A stretch of 64,000 nt of DNA from CAVVIO01 sp963748095 (GTDB taxonomy: Bacteria; Bacteroidota; Bacteroidia; Bacteroidales; UBA10428): positions 124,001 to 188,000 of the forward strand of contig CAVVIO010000009.1 in the NCBI GenBank assembly GCA_963748095.1, written 5' to 3'. The position numbers and the translations under genes were made by a program. Positions within the stretch are counted from its first letter, which is position 1; each line of letters begins with the position of its first letter. The notes below the pieces were generated by a model, which saw only the letters and a list, made by a program, of their open reading frames with translations, was not told where the DNA came from and did not search any database. Shown here in pieces: positions 26,237 to 35,788 of this stretch.

Positions 26237-26917
26237 TTATTTTTTGGGAGCGTGCTCCAATACTTCATCTATCATTCCGTATTCCAATGCTTCTTTAGCA
26301 GTCATCCAGTAATCACGGTCTGAATCTTTTTCCACTTTTGAAATTGGTTTGCCGGAATGATCAGCAATAATCGCATACAATTCATTACGCAGTTTCAGTA
26401 TTTCACGTGCAGTAATTTCAATATCTGCTGCCTGACCCTGTGCGCCACCCATTGGCTGATGAATCATAATCCTTGAATGTTTTAACGCAGAACGCTTGCC
26501 TTTTGTTCCGGCACAGAGTAAAACAGCACCCATTGAGGCAGCCATTCCGGTACAAATAGTGGCAATATCACACCCTACAAACTGCATGGTATCGTATATA
26601 CCCAGTCCTGCGTGAACAGCTCCACCTGGAGTATTAAAATAAATCTGTATATCTTTCCCGGGGTCGGCAGAATCCAGATACAACAATTGAGCTTCAATAA
26701 TATTAGCTACATAATCATCAACAGGCAGTCCTAAAAAAATAATCCGGTCCATCATTAACCTGGAAAAAACATCCATTGATGCAATATTTAACTGCCTTTC
26801 CTCAATGATAGTGGGAGAAATATAATTATTGTAAACAGAAGTATACCTGTCTAAAGTTAAACTGCTTATACCACGATGCTTTACAGCATATTTATTAAAA
26901 TCATCACTACTCGTCAT
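26237..26917 (-). CDS. clpP: ATP-dependent Clp protease proteolytic subunit
   Basis: Serine peptidase (226 aa) forming the tetradecameric chamber. The catalytic triad is Ser128 in CTGMAASMGAVLL, His153 in RIMIHQPMGG and an Asp near residue 198 in KDSDRDYWM. The longer N-terminus (first ~30 residues) is common in Bacteroidota and may be trimmed. It lies between tig and clpX, the usual three-gene order for protein quality control, and starts 33 bases after the tig stop. Confidence 0.97.
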   Translation of the reverse strand: MTSSDDFNKYAVKHRGISSLTLDRYTSVYNNYISPTIIEERQLNIASMDVFSRLMMDRIIFLGLPVDDYVANIIEAQLLYLDSADPGKDIQIYFNTPGGAVHAGLGIYDTMQFVGCDIATICTGMAASMGAVLLCAGTKGKRSALKHSRIMIHQPMGGAQGQAADIEITAREILKLRNELYAIIADHSGKPISKVEKDSDRDYWMTAKEALEYGMIDEVLEHAPKK

Positions 26918-26950
26918 ACGTTATTTTTTTACTAAGGTATTTTATCAATA

Positions 26951-28306
26951 TTATTTTTCAAACAATTTATCGAATTTTTCTGAAGAAATCTCCTTTTCAT
27001 CCAATTTAACCATTTCTTTCAGTAATTCAACAACTTTATCCTCGTATTTTTTCTCATACAGGCTTTTCCTGTCCTTTTCCCTTTTCAGCGATTCGCGTGC
27101 ATACGCTTCCAGTTGTTCATCGGGAACATTGGAAAGCCCGTACTGCATAAATTGTGCACGGGTAAATTCTTTAGCTGCGTCGAGCACTTCTTCATCGGAG
27201 ACTTTGATTTCGTTTTCCTGAATAAGTTTGTCCCTGATCATTTGCCATTTCAGGTCCTCTTCAAAATGATCATAATCCTTCTCTATTTCATCACGGGTGA
27301 ATTTTCCATCATTTACTTCCAGCAACCACCTTATCAGAAATTCTTTCGGAAGGTCCTTTTTAAATTTTTTAACCACTGTTTCTTTGACATCCAGTCGGAA
27401 GCGATATTCACTGTCTCTTTCCAGATTTATCCTTATTTCTTCATCAATTTTTTGGGTGAATTCTTCCTTCGTTTTCACCTGACCTTCACCATAAAGCTTG
27501 TCCCAAAGTTCCTGGTTAATTTCAGCTTTCTCATATTTTGAAATACTCTTAATTGTGACCTGAAATTCACCGGTTACCTCATTTACCTGTTCCTTTTCAA
27601 TTTTTAGCATCGAGGTAAGTTCTGCATCGCTGGGGAATGCCTTTTTTAAATCAACATTGACAATATCTCCAACCTTTTTCCCGGGAAATTGCTTTTTTAT
27701 CTTATCATCTTTAATCATTTCGACAGAAATGGAAGCATCTGCGACAGATATTCCGTTTTCTTTTATATCACCCTCTTCATTTAATTGAACGATATCAGCT
27801 TTGATCATCTCATTTTCAACAACCTCATCAACTGTTTTAAATGATCCTAACCGTGAGGTATAATTGTCAATGTATTTATTTCTAAGCTCTTCATCGATTT
27901 TAATACGATAATAGGGAACCTTATCTTTATTGGAAACAGAAAATTCCAGATCGGGCGCCAGTCCAAGATCAAATGCAAATTCAAATTCCGTATCATTGTC
28001 CCAGTCAATAGAGGGTTTTTCTTCTTCGTGTGGCAATGGTTCCCCCAATACATTCAGTTTTTCATCTATAAGATATTTGGTTATCGATTCAGAAACCAGT
28101 TTATTTATTTCATCTGCCAGAACAGGTTTACGATACATTTTATTGATTAATCCAAATGGTACCTTTCCCGGGCGAAATCCATCAATCTTCGCTTTCTTAC
28201 GGTAATCCTTCAGTACATTATTGACCTTTTCATCGTAATCTTCTTTCCCCACCTTAACTTTCAAAACAGCATTCAGTTCGTCAAGGTTTTCTTTTGTTAT
28301 ATTCAT
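26951..28306 (-). CDS. tig: Trigger factor ribosome-associated chaperone
   Basis: Binds the ribosome exit tunnel and nascent chains. The 451-residue protein starts with the ribosome-binding domain (LNAVLKVKVGKEDYDEKVNN, and IDGFRPGKVPFGLINKMY, the GFRxGKxP signature). A divergent middle domain and the long helical C-terminal arms (EEIRINLERDSEYRFRLDVK to the Lys/Glu-rich end) follow. Typical length for the phylum. First gene of tig-clpP-clpX; a tRNA-Leu with its own terminator lies just upstream on the same strand. Confidence 0.94.
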   Translation of the reverse strand: MNITKENLDELNAVLKVKVGKEDYDEKVNNVLKDYRKKAKIDGFRPGKVPFGLINKMYRKPVLADEINKLVSESITKYLIDEKLNVLGEPLPHEEEKPSIDWDNDTEFEFAFDLGLAPDLEFSVSNKDKVPYYRIKIDEELRNKYIDNYTSRLGSFKTVDEVVENEMIKADIVQLNEEGDIKENGISVADASISVEMIKDDKIKKQFPGKKVGDIVNVDLKKAFPSDAELTSMLKIEKEQVNEVTGEFQVTIKSISKYEKAEINQELWDKLYGEGQVKTKEEFTQKIDEEIRINLERDSEYRFRLDVKETVVKKFKKDLPKEFLIRWLLEVNDGKFTRDEIEKDYDHFEEDLKWQMIRDKLIQENEIKVSDEEVLDAAKEFTRAQFMQYGLSNVPDEQLEAYARESLKREKDRKSLYEKKYEDKVVELLKEMVKLDEKEISSEKFDKLFEK

Positions 28307-28430
28307 CAGTTCGTTTTTAAATATTTTAACCCTAATTTTATTTGATTCTGAAAAATCTTAAAAAGTATTGTTGTAACCAGAAAATACAACCGTTTTAATC
28401 CCGGTTCTATAAATCTTCTATAAATCGGTA

Positions 28431-28482
28431 TAAAAGCCGCCACAACTACCGGGTAGTATTTTCCGGAAGCGGTAGCGGCTTT
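28431..28482 (-). terminator. Terminator after tRNA-Leu
   Basis: Minus-strand AAAGCCGC (complement of 28475-28482) pairs with GCGGCTTT (complement of 28433-28440), with a smaller TACCGGGTA-type hairpin inside the loop, followed by TTTTAT. Confidence 0.6.
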
Positions 28483-28487
28483 CCAAG

Positions 28488-28569
28488 TGCGGATGAAGGG
28501 ACTCGAACCCCCACGCCCGAAGGCACTAGATCCTAAGTCTAGCGCGGCTACCAATTACGCCACATCCGC
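28488..28569 (-). tRNA. tRNA-Leu (anticodon UAG)
   Basis: Acceptor arms GCGGATG and CATCCGC pair fully, with discriminator A. The D-arm region reads GGCGTAATTGGTAGCCGC, the anticodon stem CTAGA/TCTAG encloses CTTAGGA (anticodon TAG at 28533-28535), and the T-arm reads GGGGGTTCGAGTCCC. A long class II variable arm (GTGCCTTCGGGCGT) fits Leu. CCA is not encoded. Confidence 0.96.
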
Positions 28570-28733
28570 GGTTAAATTTTGGCAAAGATACTTTTTTTTT
28601 ATAAATATCAGAAACAATTAAATAAAGAATTTTGTTGTTTAAACGCTGCGAAAATCTTGTTAATCCGACATTTATATATGAATAATCCGCATAAAATGTT
28701 CTAACTTTATCATTGAACCAAAAATCCAAAACC

Positions 28734-29591
28734 ATGAAAAAAAATGTAAACCTTTTACTATTCCTTTTGATAACATTCAGTACAATTACGTTTGGTCAGA
28801 ACACAAAGACGTTTATTTCTGACAGGCTTGTGAAAAAGTGGGCAACACCGCAAGAGTTGAAAGTGCCAGAATCGGCATGTTTCGACAAACAACGCAATAT
28901 AATCTACGTGTCAAATATAGCAGGAGAATCCAATACAAAAGATAATATAGGTTTTATTTCCAAAGTGACCCCCGATGGTAAGATTAAAACGTTGGAATGG
29001 GTTACCGGTCTGAGCGCCCCGAAAGGTATGGGAATATATGGCAATATGCTCTATGTTTCCGATATCGACAGGGTAGTCGGAATTGATATTGCTAAAGGCA
29101 AAATCGTGAAAACCTGGGATATTCCGAATGCAAAATTTTTGAATGATATAGCCGTAAGTAAAGAAGGAACCGTTTATGTCTCGGATATGCAGGACAGCGC
29201 TATATATCAGATCCAGGATGGGAAACTTTCCTTACTTGTAAGATCGGATAAACTAAATGGCCCGAATGGTCTTTATGCCGAGAACGGATACTTACTGGCA
29301 GGATTGCAGAACAGGGTAGTCAAAATCGATCTTATTACTAAAGAAATTACTGATTTTATTGCAAAAACAGGAGGTATAGACGGATTAGTACCCGAAGGGA
29401 ACGGAAATTACCTGATTTCCGACTGGCAGGGACATGTGTATGAAGTACACCCGGGTAAAGAAAGAATCCTGTTACTAGATACAACACCCAATAAAATAAA
29501 TGCGGCTGATATTAGTTATGTGATTGGAGAAAAAATGCTGTTAGTTCCAACATTTTTAGACAACAGGATTGTTGCATATACATTAAAATAA
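28734..29591 (+). CDS. Secreted SMP-30/gluconolactonase-like beta-propeller protein
   Basis: The 285-residue product from ATG 28734 has a signal peptide (MKKNVNLLLFLLITFSTITF, then GQ) and NHL/SMP-30-like propeller blades: ESACFDKQRNIIYVSNIAGE, GLSAPKGMGIYGNMLYVSDI, FLNDIAVSKEGTVYVSDMQD, GPNGLYAENGYLLAGLQN, GYLISDWQGHVYEV-type repeats. Related proteins include gluconolactonases and ATP/GTP-binding propellers, but catalytic metal ligands were not confirmed, so an enzyme role is not claimed. The frame extends seven codons upstream of the ATG without an ATG start. Confidence 0.8.
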   Translation: MKKNVNLLLFLLITFSTITFGQNTKTFISDRLVKKWATPQELKVPESACFDKQRNIIYVSNIAGESNTKDNIGFISKVTPDGKIKTLEWVTGLSAPKGMGIYGNMLYVSDIDRVVGIDIAKGKIVKTWDIPNAKFLNDIAVSKEGTVYVSDMQDSAIYQIQDGKLSLLVRSDKLNGPNGLYAENGYLLAGLQNRVVKIDLITKEITDFIAKTGGIDGLVPEGNGNYLISDWQGHVYEVHPGKERILLLDTTPNKINAADISYVIGEKMLLVPTFLDNRIVAYTLK

Positions 29592-29709
29592 AAAGCAGGG
29601 GAAGTAAAAAGGAAATATTGGAATGATTAAACAGAGGAGAATAATCTTTCATTCGGTTTTCCTGCCTGCCACGGGATGAAAAGAAATATACAGTCGGAAT
29701 ATAAACGTA

Positions 29710-30432
29710 TTATCTTAATTCAAAATTTTGCCCGAGATATACCCTTCGCACCTGCTCATCCATAGCAAGTTCACGGGCGGTACCCGATTTCAGTATCTCT
29801 CCTTCAAACAACAGATAAGCCCTGTCGGTTATTGTAAGGGTTTCATGTACATTGTGGTCGGTAATTAAGATACCGATATTCTTTTGTTTGAGTTTTCCAA
29901 CTATATCCTGTATATCCTCAACGGCAATAGGATCTACTCCAGCAAAGGGTTCATCAAGCAGGATAAATTTGGGGTCGATGGCCAGCGCCCTGGCTATCTC
30001 CGTTCTCCGACGTTCCCCACCTGATAACTGGTTGCCCATACTTTTTCTGATTTTCTGTAATCCGAATTCACTTAAAAGAGATTCCGTGCGATCCCGCTGT
30101 TCTTCTTTTGAAAGATGAGACATTTCAAGGATAGCCATCAGGTTGTCTTCCACGCTAAGCTTTCTGAACACCGAAGCCTCCTGTGCCAGGTAGCCGATCC
30201 CTTTCTGTGCTCTTTTATAAACCGGCAGAGATGTGATTTCTTCAGAATCCATAAAAATCTTTCCTTCATTAGGGACGATTAGTCCCACAATCATGTAAAA
30301 AGAAGTTGTTTTACCAGCTCCGTTCGGTCCGAGTAATCCAACAATTTCTCCCTGCCCCACGCTCACGGATACATTTTTAACTACCGTGCGTGACCTGTAT
30401 CTCTTAACAAGATTCTCTGCTCTTAATATCAT
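29710..30432 (-). CDS. lptB: LPS export ABC transporter ATP-binding protein
   Basis: Cytoplasmic ATPase (240 aa) that powers lipopolysaccharide extraction with LptF/G. Walker A GPNGAGKTT, Q-loop YLAQEASVFRKLSVEDN (the LptB-specific YLPQE-like segment), signature LSGGERRRTEIARAL, Walker B FILLDEPFAGVDPIAV and switch His in ITDHNVHET are all present. The length matches LptB. The gene is about 110 bases downstream of tatC on the same strand. Confidence 0.95.
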   Translation of the reverse strand: MILRAENLVKRYRSRTVVKNVSVSVGQGEIVGLLGPNGAGKTTSFYMIVGLIVPNEGKIFMDSEEITSLPVYKRAQKGIGYLAQEASVFRKLSVEDNLMAILEMSHLSKEEQRDRTESLLSEFGLQKIRKSMGNQLSGGERRRTEIARALAIDPKFILLDEPFAGVDPIAVEDIQDIVGKLKQKNIGILITDHNVHETLTITDRAYLLFEGEILKSGTARELAMDEQVRRVYLGQNFELR

Positions 30433-30540
30433 ATTTAAGTTATGTGTAATATAACTAATTCACATCCTGCAACAAATGTAATAAAGTAATTTGTTTTTTT
30501 TATATTCATCCATTCCTGACTTAAAAAAACATTCATACAA

Positions 30541-31356
30541 TTAACCTGCCATCTTTTTTTCCTGTTCCCGTTGTATTCTTCTTGAAATAGTAATGCTGAT
30601 CTCATACAACACTACTAAAGGTATTGAAACCAATACCTGGCTGAATATATCAGGTGGAGTAATAATAGCAGCAAGGGCCAGAATTACAATAAATGAGTGT
30701 CTTCGGTACTTCTTTAAAAACTCAGGAGTTATGAGACCAATTTTACTTAGAAAATAAACCAATACCGGTAATTCGAAAACGATCCCGCTGGCAAGTGTCA
30801 CAGAAGCTACTGTTGAAATATAGGACATCAGTGTGATATCATTGGTTACCTGTTCACTCACCCGGTAATTGCCTAAAAAGTTAACCGACAAAGGAGAAAT
30901 AAGAAAATAACCAAATAATATGCCCAGAAGAAACAGGAACGATGTATAAAACACAGCTCCCCTGGCATGCTTTTTTTCATCCGTATAAAGCGCTGGTGTA
31001 ATAAATCTCCAGAATTCGAAAAATACATAAGGAAAGGCCAGTATTAATCCGGCAATCATCGATACTTTAATATGAGCCAGAAACTGGCTTGCCATATATA
31101 TGCTTTTTAAAGAGAAAGGATGCGCGTTAATACACAACCTTTTCACATGCACCAACTCTCCCAGTCTGCATAACATCCTGTTTGTAAAAAATTCGGGTGA
31201 TTTTGGTGCCAGAATAATTTTGTCAAATACAATATTATGATAGATGAAAGCCAATATTGATATAACCACTATGGCTAATACCGAACGGATAATGTGCCAC
31301 CTTAGTTCCTCGAGATGATCGAGAAAAGACATTTCTGCTTTTTTTTGCTTTGCCAT
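30541..31356 (-). CDS. tatC: Twin-arginine translocase subunit TatC
   Basis: Core membrane protein of the Tat pathway (271 aa). The N-terminus has MSFLDHLEELRWHIIRSV, the signature HLEELR segment that binds the twin-arginine signal. Six hydrophobic segments follow, with VFFEFWRFITPALYTDEKKHA in the conserved FxxF/YxxE region and a charged C-terminus. The periplasmic loop after the first helix is longer than in E. coli. No tatA/B is visible in the window. Confidence 0.95.
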   Translation of the reverse strand: MAKQKKAEMSFLDHLEELRWHIIRSVLAIVVISILAFIYHNIVFDKIILAPKSPEFFTNRMLCRLGELVHVKRLCINAHPFSLKSIYMASQFLAHIKVSMIAGLILAFPYVFFEFWRFITPALYTDEKKHARGAVFYTSFLFLLGILFGYFLISPLSVNFLGNYRVSEQVTNDITLMSYISTVASVTLASGIVFELPVLVYFLSKIGLITPEFLKKYRRHSFIVILALAAIITPPDIFSQVLVSIPLVVLYEISITISRRIQREQEKKMAG

Positions 31357-31471
31357 AAGGAAATGTATGTTTTTTTCTTTTATTACCCCGGATTTCTGTT
31401 AAAAAAATATTATGAATTTTTTAACATTTAAATCTGAGGAAGATTCAAAAAAAGTTTCTAATTTTAGAATA

Positions 31472-31504
31472 CAAAAGTATTTATAATTCTAAATAAATAG
31501 ACAA
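31472..31504 (-). promoter_or_regulatory. Candidate tatC promoter
   Basis: Minus-strand TACTTTTG (complement of 31472-31479) matches TAnnTTTG, with TTG (complement of 31502-31504) 22 bases upstream. The rest of the 304-base divergent gap 31357-31660 is AT-rich with nothing else seen. Confidence 0.45.
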
Positions 31505-31660
31505 GGAGAAACAGACAGATTGCAGGGAATATTTTACCATAAAACATTTTTAATATTCACCCGTATATAATGTAAACTTATTTGAGCATCAAAATCTATC
31601 GCTGAAACTACTATAGATTATGCCCTTTGGTTGATTTTTAAGCAATTATTATTAGTGGAA

Positions 31661-33853
31661 ATGAATGTAGGAACAGATACTTCATTGAATGAAGTATTAA
31701 AAAAATATTTTGGGTTTACCAGCTTTAAGGGAAATCAGGAGTTGATTATCCGTAATGTGATGGCTGGCAGGGATACATTTGTGTTAATGCCGACAGGGGG
31801 TGGAAAATCTTTATGTTATCAGTTACCGTCATTATTGATGGAAGGTACGGCAATAGTCATTTCGCCACTTATTGCTCTCATGAAAAATCAGGTAGATTCC
31901 ATGCGCAGTTTCAGTGAAGATGATGGAGTGGCTCATTTTTTAAACTCTTCACTTACAAAATCTGCCATTACTAAAGTAAAAGCTGATGTAGTAGTTGGGA
32001 AAACCAGGTTATTGTATGTAGCACCTGAATCGTTAACAAAAGAAGAGAATATCAAGTTTTTAAAACAGGTCAAAATTTCTTTTTATGCTATCGATGAGGC
32101 ACATTGTATTTCGGAATGGGGTCATGATTTCCGTCCGGAATACAGGCGCATACGTCCCATCATCAACCAGATAGGACAGGCGCCTTTGATTGCATTAACT
32201 GCTACTGCCACCCCCAAGGTGCAACACGATATACAGAAAAACCTGGAAATGCTCGACGCCAATGTATTTAAATCTTCATTCCGGCGGGCCAACCTTTATT
32301 ACGAAGTACGTCCAAAGAAAGGCGTCACAAAAGAGATAATCAAATATATTAAAAACAATTCCGGAAAATCAGGGATCATCTATTGCCTGAGCCGTAAGAA
32401 AGTGGAAGAACTGGCCGAAACACTAAAAGTGAACGGTATTAAAGCGCTGCCTTACCATGCCGGCATGGATTCTGCTACCCGTACATCCAATCAGGATAAA
32501 TTTCTGATGGAAGAAGTGGATGTTATTGTAGCCACCATTGCATTTGGCATGGGCATAGATAAGCCGGATGTGCGTTTTGTAATTCATCACGATATTCCCA
32601 AAAGCCTTGAAGGCTATTACCAGGAAACCGGCAGGGCCGGACGCGATGGCGGCGAAGGCAAGTGTATTGCTTTTTACAGTTATAAGGACATTCAGAAACT
32701 GGAAAAATTCATGCAGGGAAAACCTGTAGCCGAACAGGAAATAGGAAAACAATTATTACTGGAAACGGTATCTTACGCCGAATCATCGGTTTGCAGGCCC
32801 AGGTTGTTACTTAACTATTTTGGGGAAGAAATGCGGGAAAATTGCAATAACTGCGACAACTGCCTGAACCCGAAAACACAATTCGAAGGAAAAGAATATA
32901 TAATACAGGTTTTAAAATTAATACTTGCTGTAAATGAGAAGTTTAAATCTGATCATATTGCACAAATATTGTCGGGTATAAAATCGAATATCGTAAAATC
33001 TTACAAACACGATAAACTGGAATATTTCGGTACCGGAAAAGAAAAGGGGGAAAAATTCTGGGAAGCAGTGATCCGTCAGGCGCTGGTGGCCCATTTACTG
33101 CAAAAAGATATTGAAAATTATGGAATATTGAAACTGGATGAAAGAGGCCATGAATATTTAACCAGTCCCTTTTCAATCATGCTTTCGGAGGATCACGATT
33201 ATTCCGATACGGACGATGATGATTATACAATTAATTCCGGCGCGAAATCAGGTACAAGTGATGATGAATTGTTTAGTATCCTGAAAGATCTGCGAAAAAA
33301 GATATCCAAGAAAAAAAACCTGCCCCCGTTTGTGATTTTCCAGGATCCATCGCTGGAAGATATGGCTATTCAATACCCGATTACCATTGAAGAACTGCTT
33401 AATATTACAGGGGTTGGCGCGGGTAAGGCCAACCGTTACGGGAAAGAGTTTGTAGAGTTGATAGCCAAATACGTGGAAGAAAAGGAGATTATCCGGCCCC
33501 AGGATATGGTAGTAAAATCGGTAGTCAATAAATCCGGATTAAAGGTTTACATCATTCAAAGTATCGACCGTAAAATTCCGCTAAACGATATAGCCGACGC
33601 AAAAGGTCTTGAAATGCATGTACTGCTGGATGAAATTGAAGCCATCGTTAATTCCGGTACAAAACTGAACATCGATTACTACATAAGCCAGGTGATGGAT
33701 GAGGATCATCAGGAAGAAGTTTATGATTATTTCCGGGAAGAAGCTGAATCGGAATCGGTACAAGATGCTCTGAATGAATTGGGTGAGGATGAATATACCG
33801 AGGAAGAAATCAGGCTGATACGAATCAAGTTTATATCTGAATTAGGTAATTGA
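31661..33853 (+). CDS. recQ: ATP-dependent DNA helicase RecQ
   Basis: 3'-5' helicase for recombination and replication-fork repair (730 aa from ATG 31661; an in-frame TTG at 31631 is less likely). Motifs in order: aromatic KGNQELIIRNVMAGRD, Walker A MPTGGGKSLCYQLP, DEAH box FYAIDEAHCISEWGHDFRP, motif VI EGYYQETGRAGRDG, zinc-binding RQC cysteines (SSVCRPRLLLNYF, CNNCDNC), winged helix, and an HRDC domain around PPFVIFQDPSLEDMA and ITGVGAGKANRYG. A further acidic helix-turn-helix region closes the protein, as in Bacteroidota RecQ. No neighbour shares its strand closely except the T9SS cargo gene 80 bases later. Confidence 0.95.
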   Translation: MNVGTDTSLNEVLKKYFGFTSFKGNQELIIRNVMAGRDTFVLMPTGGGKSLCYQLPSLLMEGTAIVISPLIALMKNQVDSMRSFSEDDGVAHFLNSSLTKSAITKVKADVVVGKTRLLYVAPESLTKEENIKFLKQVKISFYAIDEAHCISEWGHDFRPEYRRIRPIINQIGQAPLIALTATATPKVQHDIQKNLEMLDANVFKSSFRRANLYYEVRPKKGVTKEIIKYIKNNSGKSGIIYCLSRKKVEELAETLKVNGIKALPYHAGMDSATRTSNQDKFLMEEVDVIVATIAFGMGIDKPDVRFVIHHDIPKSLEGYYQETGRAGRDGGEGKCIAFYSYKDIQKLEKFMQGKPVAEQEIGKQLLLETVSYAESSVCRPRLLLNYFGEEMRENCNNCDNCLNPKTQFEGKEYIIQVLKLILAVNEKFKSDHIAQILSGIKSNIVKSYKHDKLEYFGTGKEKGEKFWEAVIRQALVAHLLQKDIENYGILKLDERGHEYLTSPFSIMLSEDHDYSDTDDDDYTINSGAKSGTSDDELFSILKDLRKKISKKKNLPPFVIFQDPSLEDMAIQYPITIEELLNITGVGAGKANRYGKEFVELIAKYVEEKEIIRPQDMVVKSVVNKSGLKVYIIQSIDRKIPLNDIADAKGLEMHVLLDEIEAIVNSGTKLNIDYYISQVMDEDHQEEVYDYFREEAESESVQDALNELGEDEYTEEEIRLIRIKFISELGN

Positions 33854-33933
33854 TCTTAAATTATTTGTATTTGCCCTGTCCCTTTATTCGTGTTTTAATT
33901 AAAACAGGTTTTAACTCTTAAACTGAAAAAGCC

Positions 33934-34962
33934 ATGAAAAAAGTTGTTTTCACTTTCGTGTTCATTTTATGTGCAGGTATCACCGCCCTTCCGCAAATTA
34001 CATTATCCTACAACACACACGCAATAAGCACTGTGGAAAACAATAATATGGTGATCTGCAAATATGCCGATCCGGGAGAAAGCGGCAAAAATGTCACCTG
34101 GGACTTTTCACAGCTGAAAGACATTAAAGATTTTACCGGTTTGGTGAATCAGCATTACTCACAGGGAAGTAATCCGGAATTCCCCTACTCAAATACACAG
34201 CTTACGGAATTCGACAATACATTCTATTATAACATTACAAAAGATAAAATGGAAGAAACCGGAATGGCCTCGAAGGATAAAAGTGTTATTATTAAATACG
34301 ATCAGCCTTTTCTGAAAATGAAGTTCCCGTTTACAACAGGAGATGCTTTCGCGGGAAACATTACGGGCACTTATTCTGCCAATGGCATTAAAGCCACAAT
34401 CAACGGCACCTATTCAGTGGAGGCCGATGCATGGGGGAAACTCATACTCCCGGGAAATGTGGTGGCAACAAATACGTTGCGCGTTAAATCGGTTAAAGAT
34501 TATGACCGGGAATTTTCCAGTTCCACACAACATATCGAGATTATTACCTATCGCTGGTATAATGAAAATAACAGGTATCCCTTACTGGTGTTGACCTCGA
34601 TAAAAGCAACTACCGGGTCAAATTCCACTTATTCTTATCAGGCTGCTTATAATAACAGGCTTAAATCTGCCTTATCTGTTGAAAATACCAAATTGGATGA
34701 AAATGCTTTGATGCTCTATCCCAACCCGGTAGTCGACAAATTGACGGTAAAATATCATGTGGAAACAACAGGACCGGTTTCTATTGAATTATTCGACAAT
34801 AGCGGTAAAAAAATAAAATCGTTACTGGATAAAAACCTGATCCGGGGGGATTATTCACTGGAACTGGACGCTCAAAATAATGGATTGCCATCCGGAATGT
34901 ACTATATCCGGGCAATTATGAGCGGAAAATCAGTAACGAAAGAGTTTGTGCTTAAAAACTAA
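33934..34962 (+). CDS. Secreted protein with type IX secretion (Por) C-terminal sorting domain
   Basis: The 342-residue protein has a signal peptide (MKKVVFTFVFILCAGITALP) and a beta-rich body of unknown fold (about residues 22-245). Residues about 260-342 form a type A T9SS sorting domain: LYPNPVVDKLTVKYHV, SIELFDNSGKKIKSL, GDYSLELDAQNNGLPSGMYY and VTKEFVLKN. This implies export through the type IX system and anchoring or release at the surface. The body has no recognisable catalytic motif. It is the only T9SS cargo seen in the window and shows that the host has the system. Confidence 0.88.
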   Translation: MKKVVFTFVFILCAGITALPQITLSYNTHAISTVENNNMVICKYADPGESGKNVTWDFSQLKDIKDFTGLVNQHYSQGSNPEFPYSNTQLTEFDNTFYYNITKDKMEETGMASKDKSVIIKYDQPFLKMKFPFTTGDAFAGNITGTYSANGIKATINGTYSVEADAWGKLILPGNVVATNTLRVKSVKDYDREFSSSTQHIEIITYRWYNENNRYPLLVLTSIKATTGSNSTYSYQAAYNNRLKSALSVENTKLDENALMLYPNPVVDKLTVKYHVETTGPVSIELFDNSGKKIKSLLDKNLIRGDYSLELDAQNNGLPSGMYYIRAIMSGKSVTKEFVLKN

Positions 34963-34991
34963 TCTTATTAAGCATTTCATCACTCTATCTC

Positions 34992-35618
34992 TCAGAATTC
35001 GATAAAAAACCCGGTAATACCTATTACTATAAGCACCATCCCAATGATAAGCTTGTTATTGTGCTCCAGCCAGTGCATGTTTAATCTTTGTATTCCTTTC
35101 CAGCTGAAATATACCAGGGTCATCATGGTACTTACTGTTACAACAAAATATATTGCTGAAACAAGCGCAATAGCGGGCCAACCAGAGGCACTGGCAGTGA
35201 AATAATATGCTTCGAGTTCGATACAGGGCGAAAAAAACATGGCAATCGCCAGCGAAAGAAGAATGGAGTTATCGGAGTTTTTTGAAGAGATGTTACCCGT
35301 ATGCGAATGATGGTGTTGGTTCTTTCCCAGGAAATGGATGATCAAATAAATCAGTCCCAGCAAAATCAAAACAAGCGGGGCAACAATCCGGGTAACCCAT
35401 CCGTAGTGCTCCGTTATTCTGTATCCGAACCAGCCGATAAGGATCCCGATTAATATAGTAGAAAATACATGAGCCGAACCTATTATCAGCATCCCCGACA
35501 GCACCTTTTTAGTCTTCCAGCGCTGGGCATGGCCAACGGCTATCAAAGGCAGCCAGTGGTTAGGAATCGATCCGTGAATAACACTAAGTGCAAAACTGCT
35601 TAAAATAATCTGTAACAT
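34992..35618 (-). CDS. Multi-pass membrane protein, possible metal permease (NicO/UreH-like)
   Basis: A 208-residue protein with about six hydrophobic segments. The first contains SVIHGSIPNHWLPLIAVGHA and a central loop is His-rich (GKNQHHHSHTG); the segment LSLAIAMFFSPCIELEAYYF follows. The layout (conserved His/Gly in helix 1, His-rich loop, Pro-Cys in a later helix) resembles NicO/RcnA and UreH-type metal transporters, but the exact family is not certain. Its neighbours give no help. Confidence 0.6.
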   Translation of the reverse strand: MLQIILSSFALSVIHGSIPNHWLPLIAVGHAQRWKTKKVLSGMLIIGSAHVFSTILIGILIGWFGYRITEHYGWVTRIVAPLVLILLGLIYLIIHFLGKNQHHHSHTGNISSKNSDNSILLSLAIAMFFSPCIELEAYYFTASASGWPAIALVSAIYFVVTVSTMMTLVYFSWKGIQRLNMHWLEHNNKLIIGMVLIVIGITGFFIEF

Positions 35619-35665
35619 TATCCGTGTTTAATTTGGCTGGTTATAATCAGTTTGTGTATACAGTG

Positions 35666-35673
35666 CAAATATA
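35666..35673 (-). promoter_or_regulatory. Candidate -7 element (TATATTTG)
   Basis: Minus-strand TATATTTG matches TAnnTTTG, 48 bases before the start of the membrane protein gene at 35618. No matching TTTG upstream element was found at the usual spacing. Confidence 0.4.
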
Positions 35674-35788
35674 ACAAAGCATTTCGGGACAGACAGTCTT
35701 AAATGTTGCCGGATTTGTTCTGATTTTAATATTTGAATAGTGATCATTTGGCTATAAAACTTTATGAAGACTGTTATCATTCACAATC

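Noticed and set aside
27113..27541. Plus-strand ORF (142 codons) opposite tig
   Set aside because: Phe/Ile-rich translation is the complement of Glu/Lys-rich trigger factor codons.
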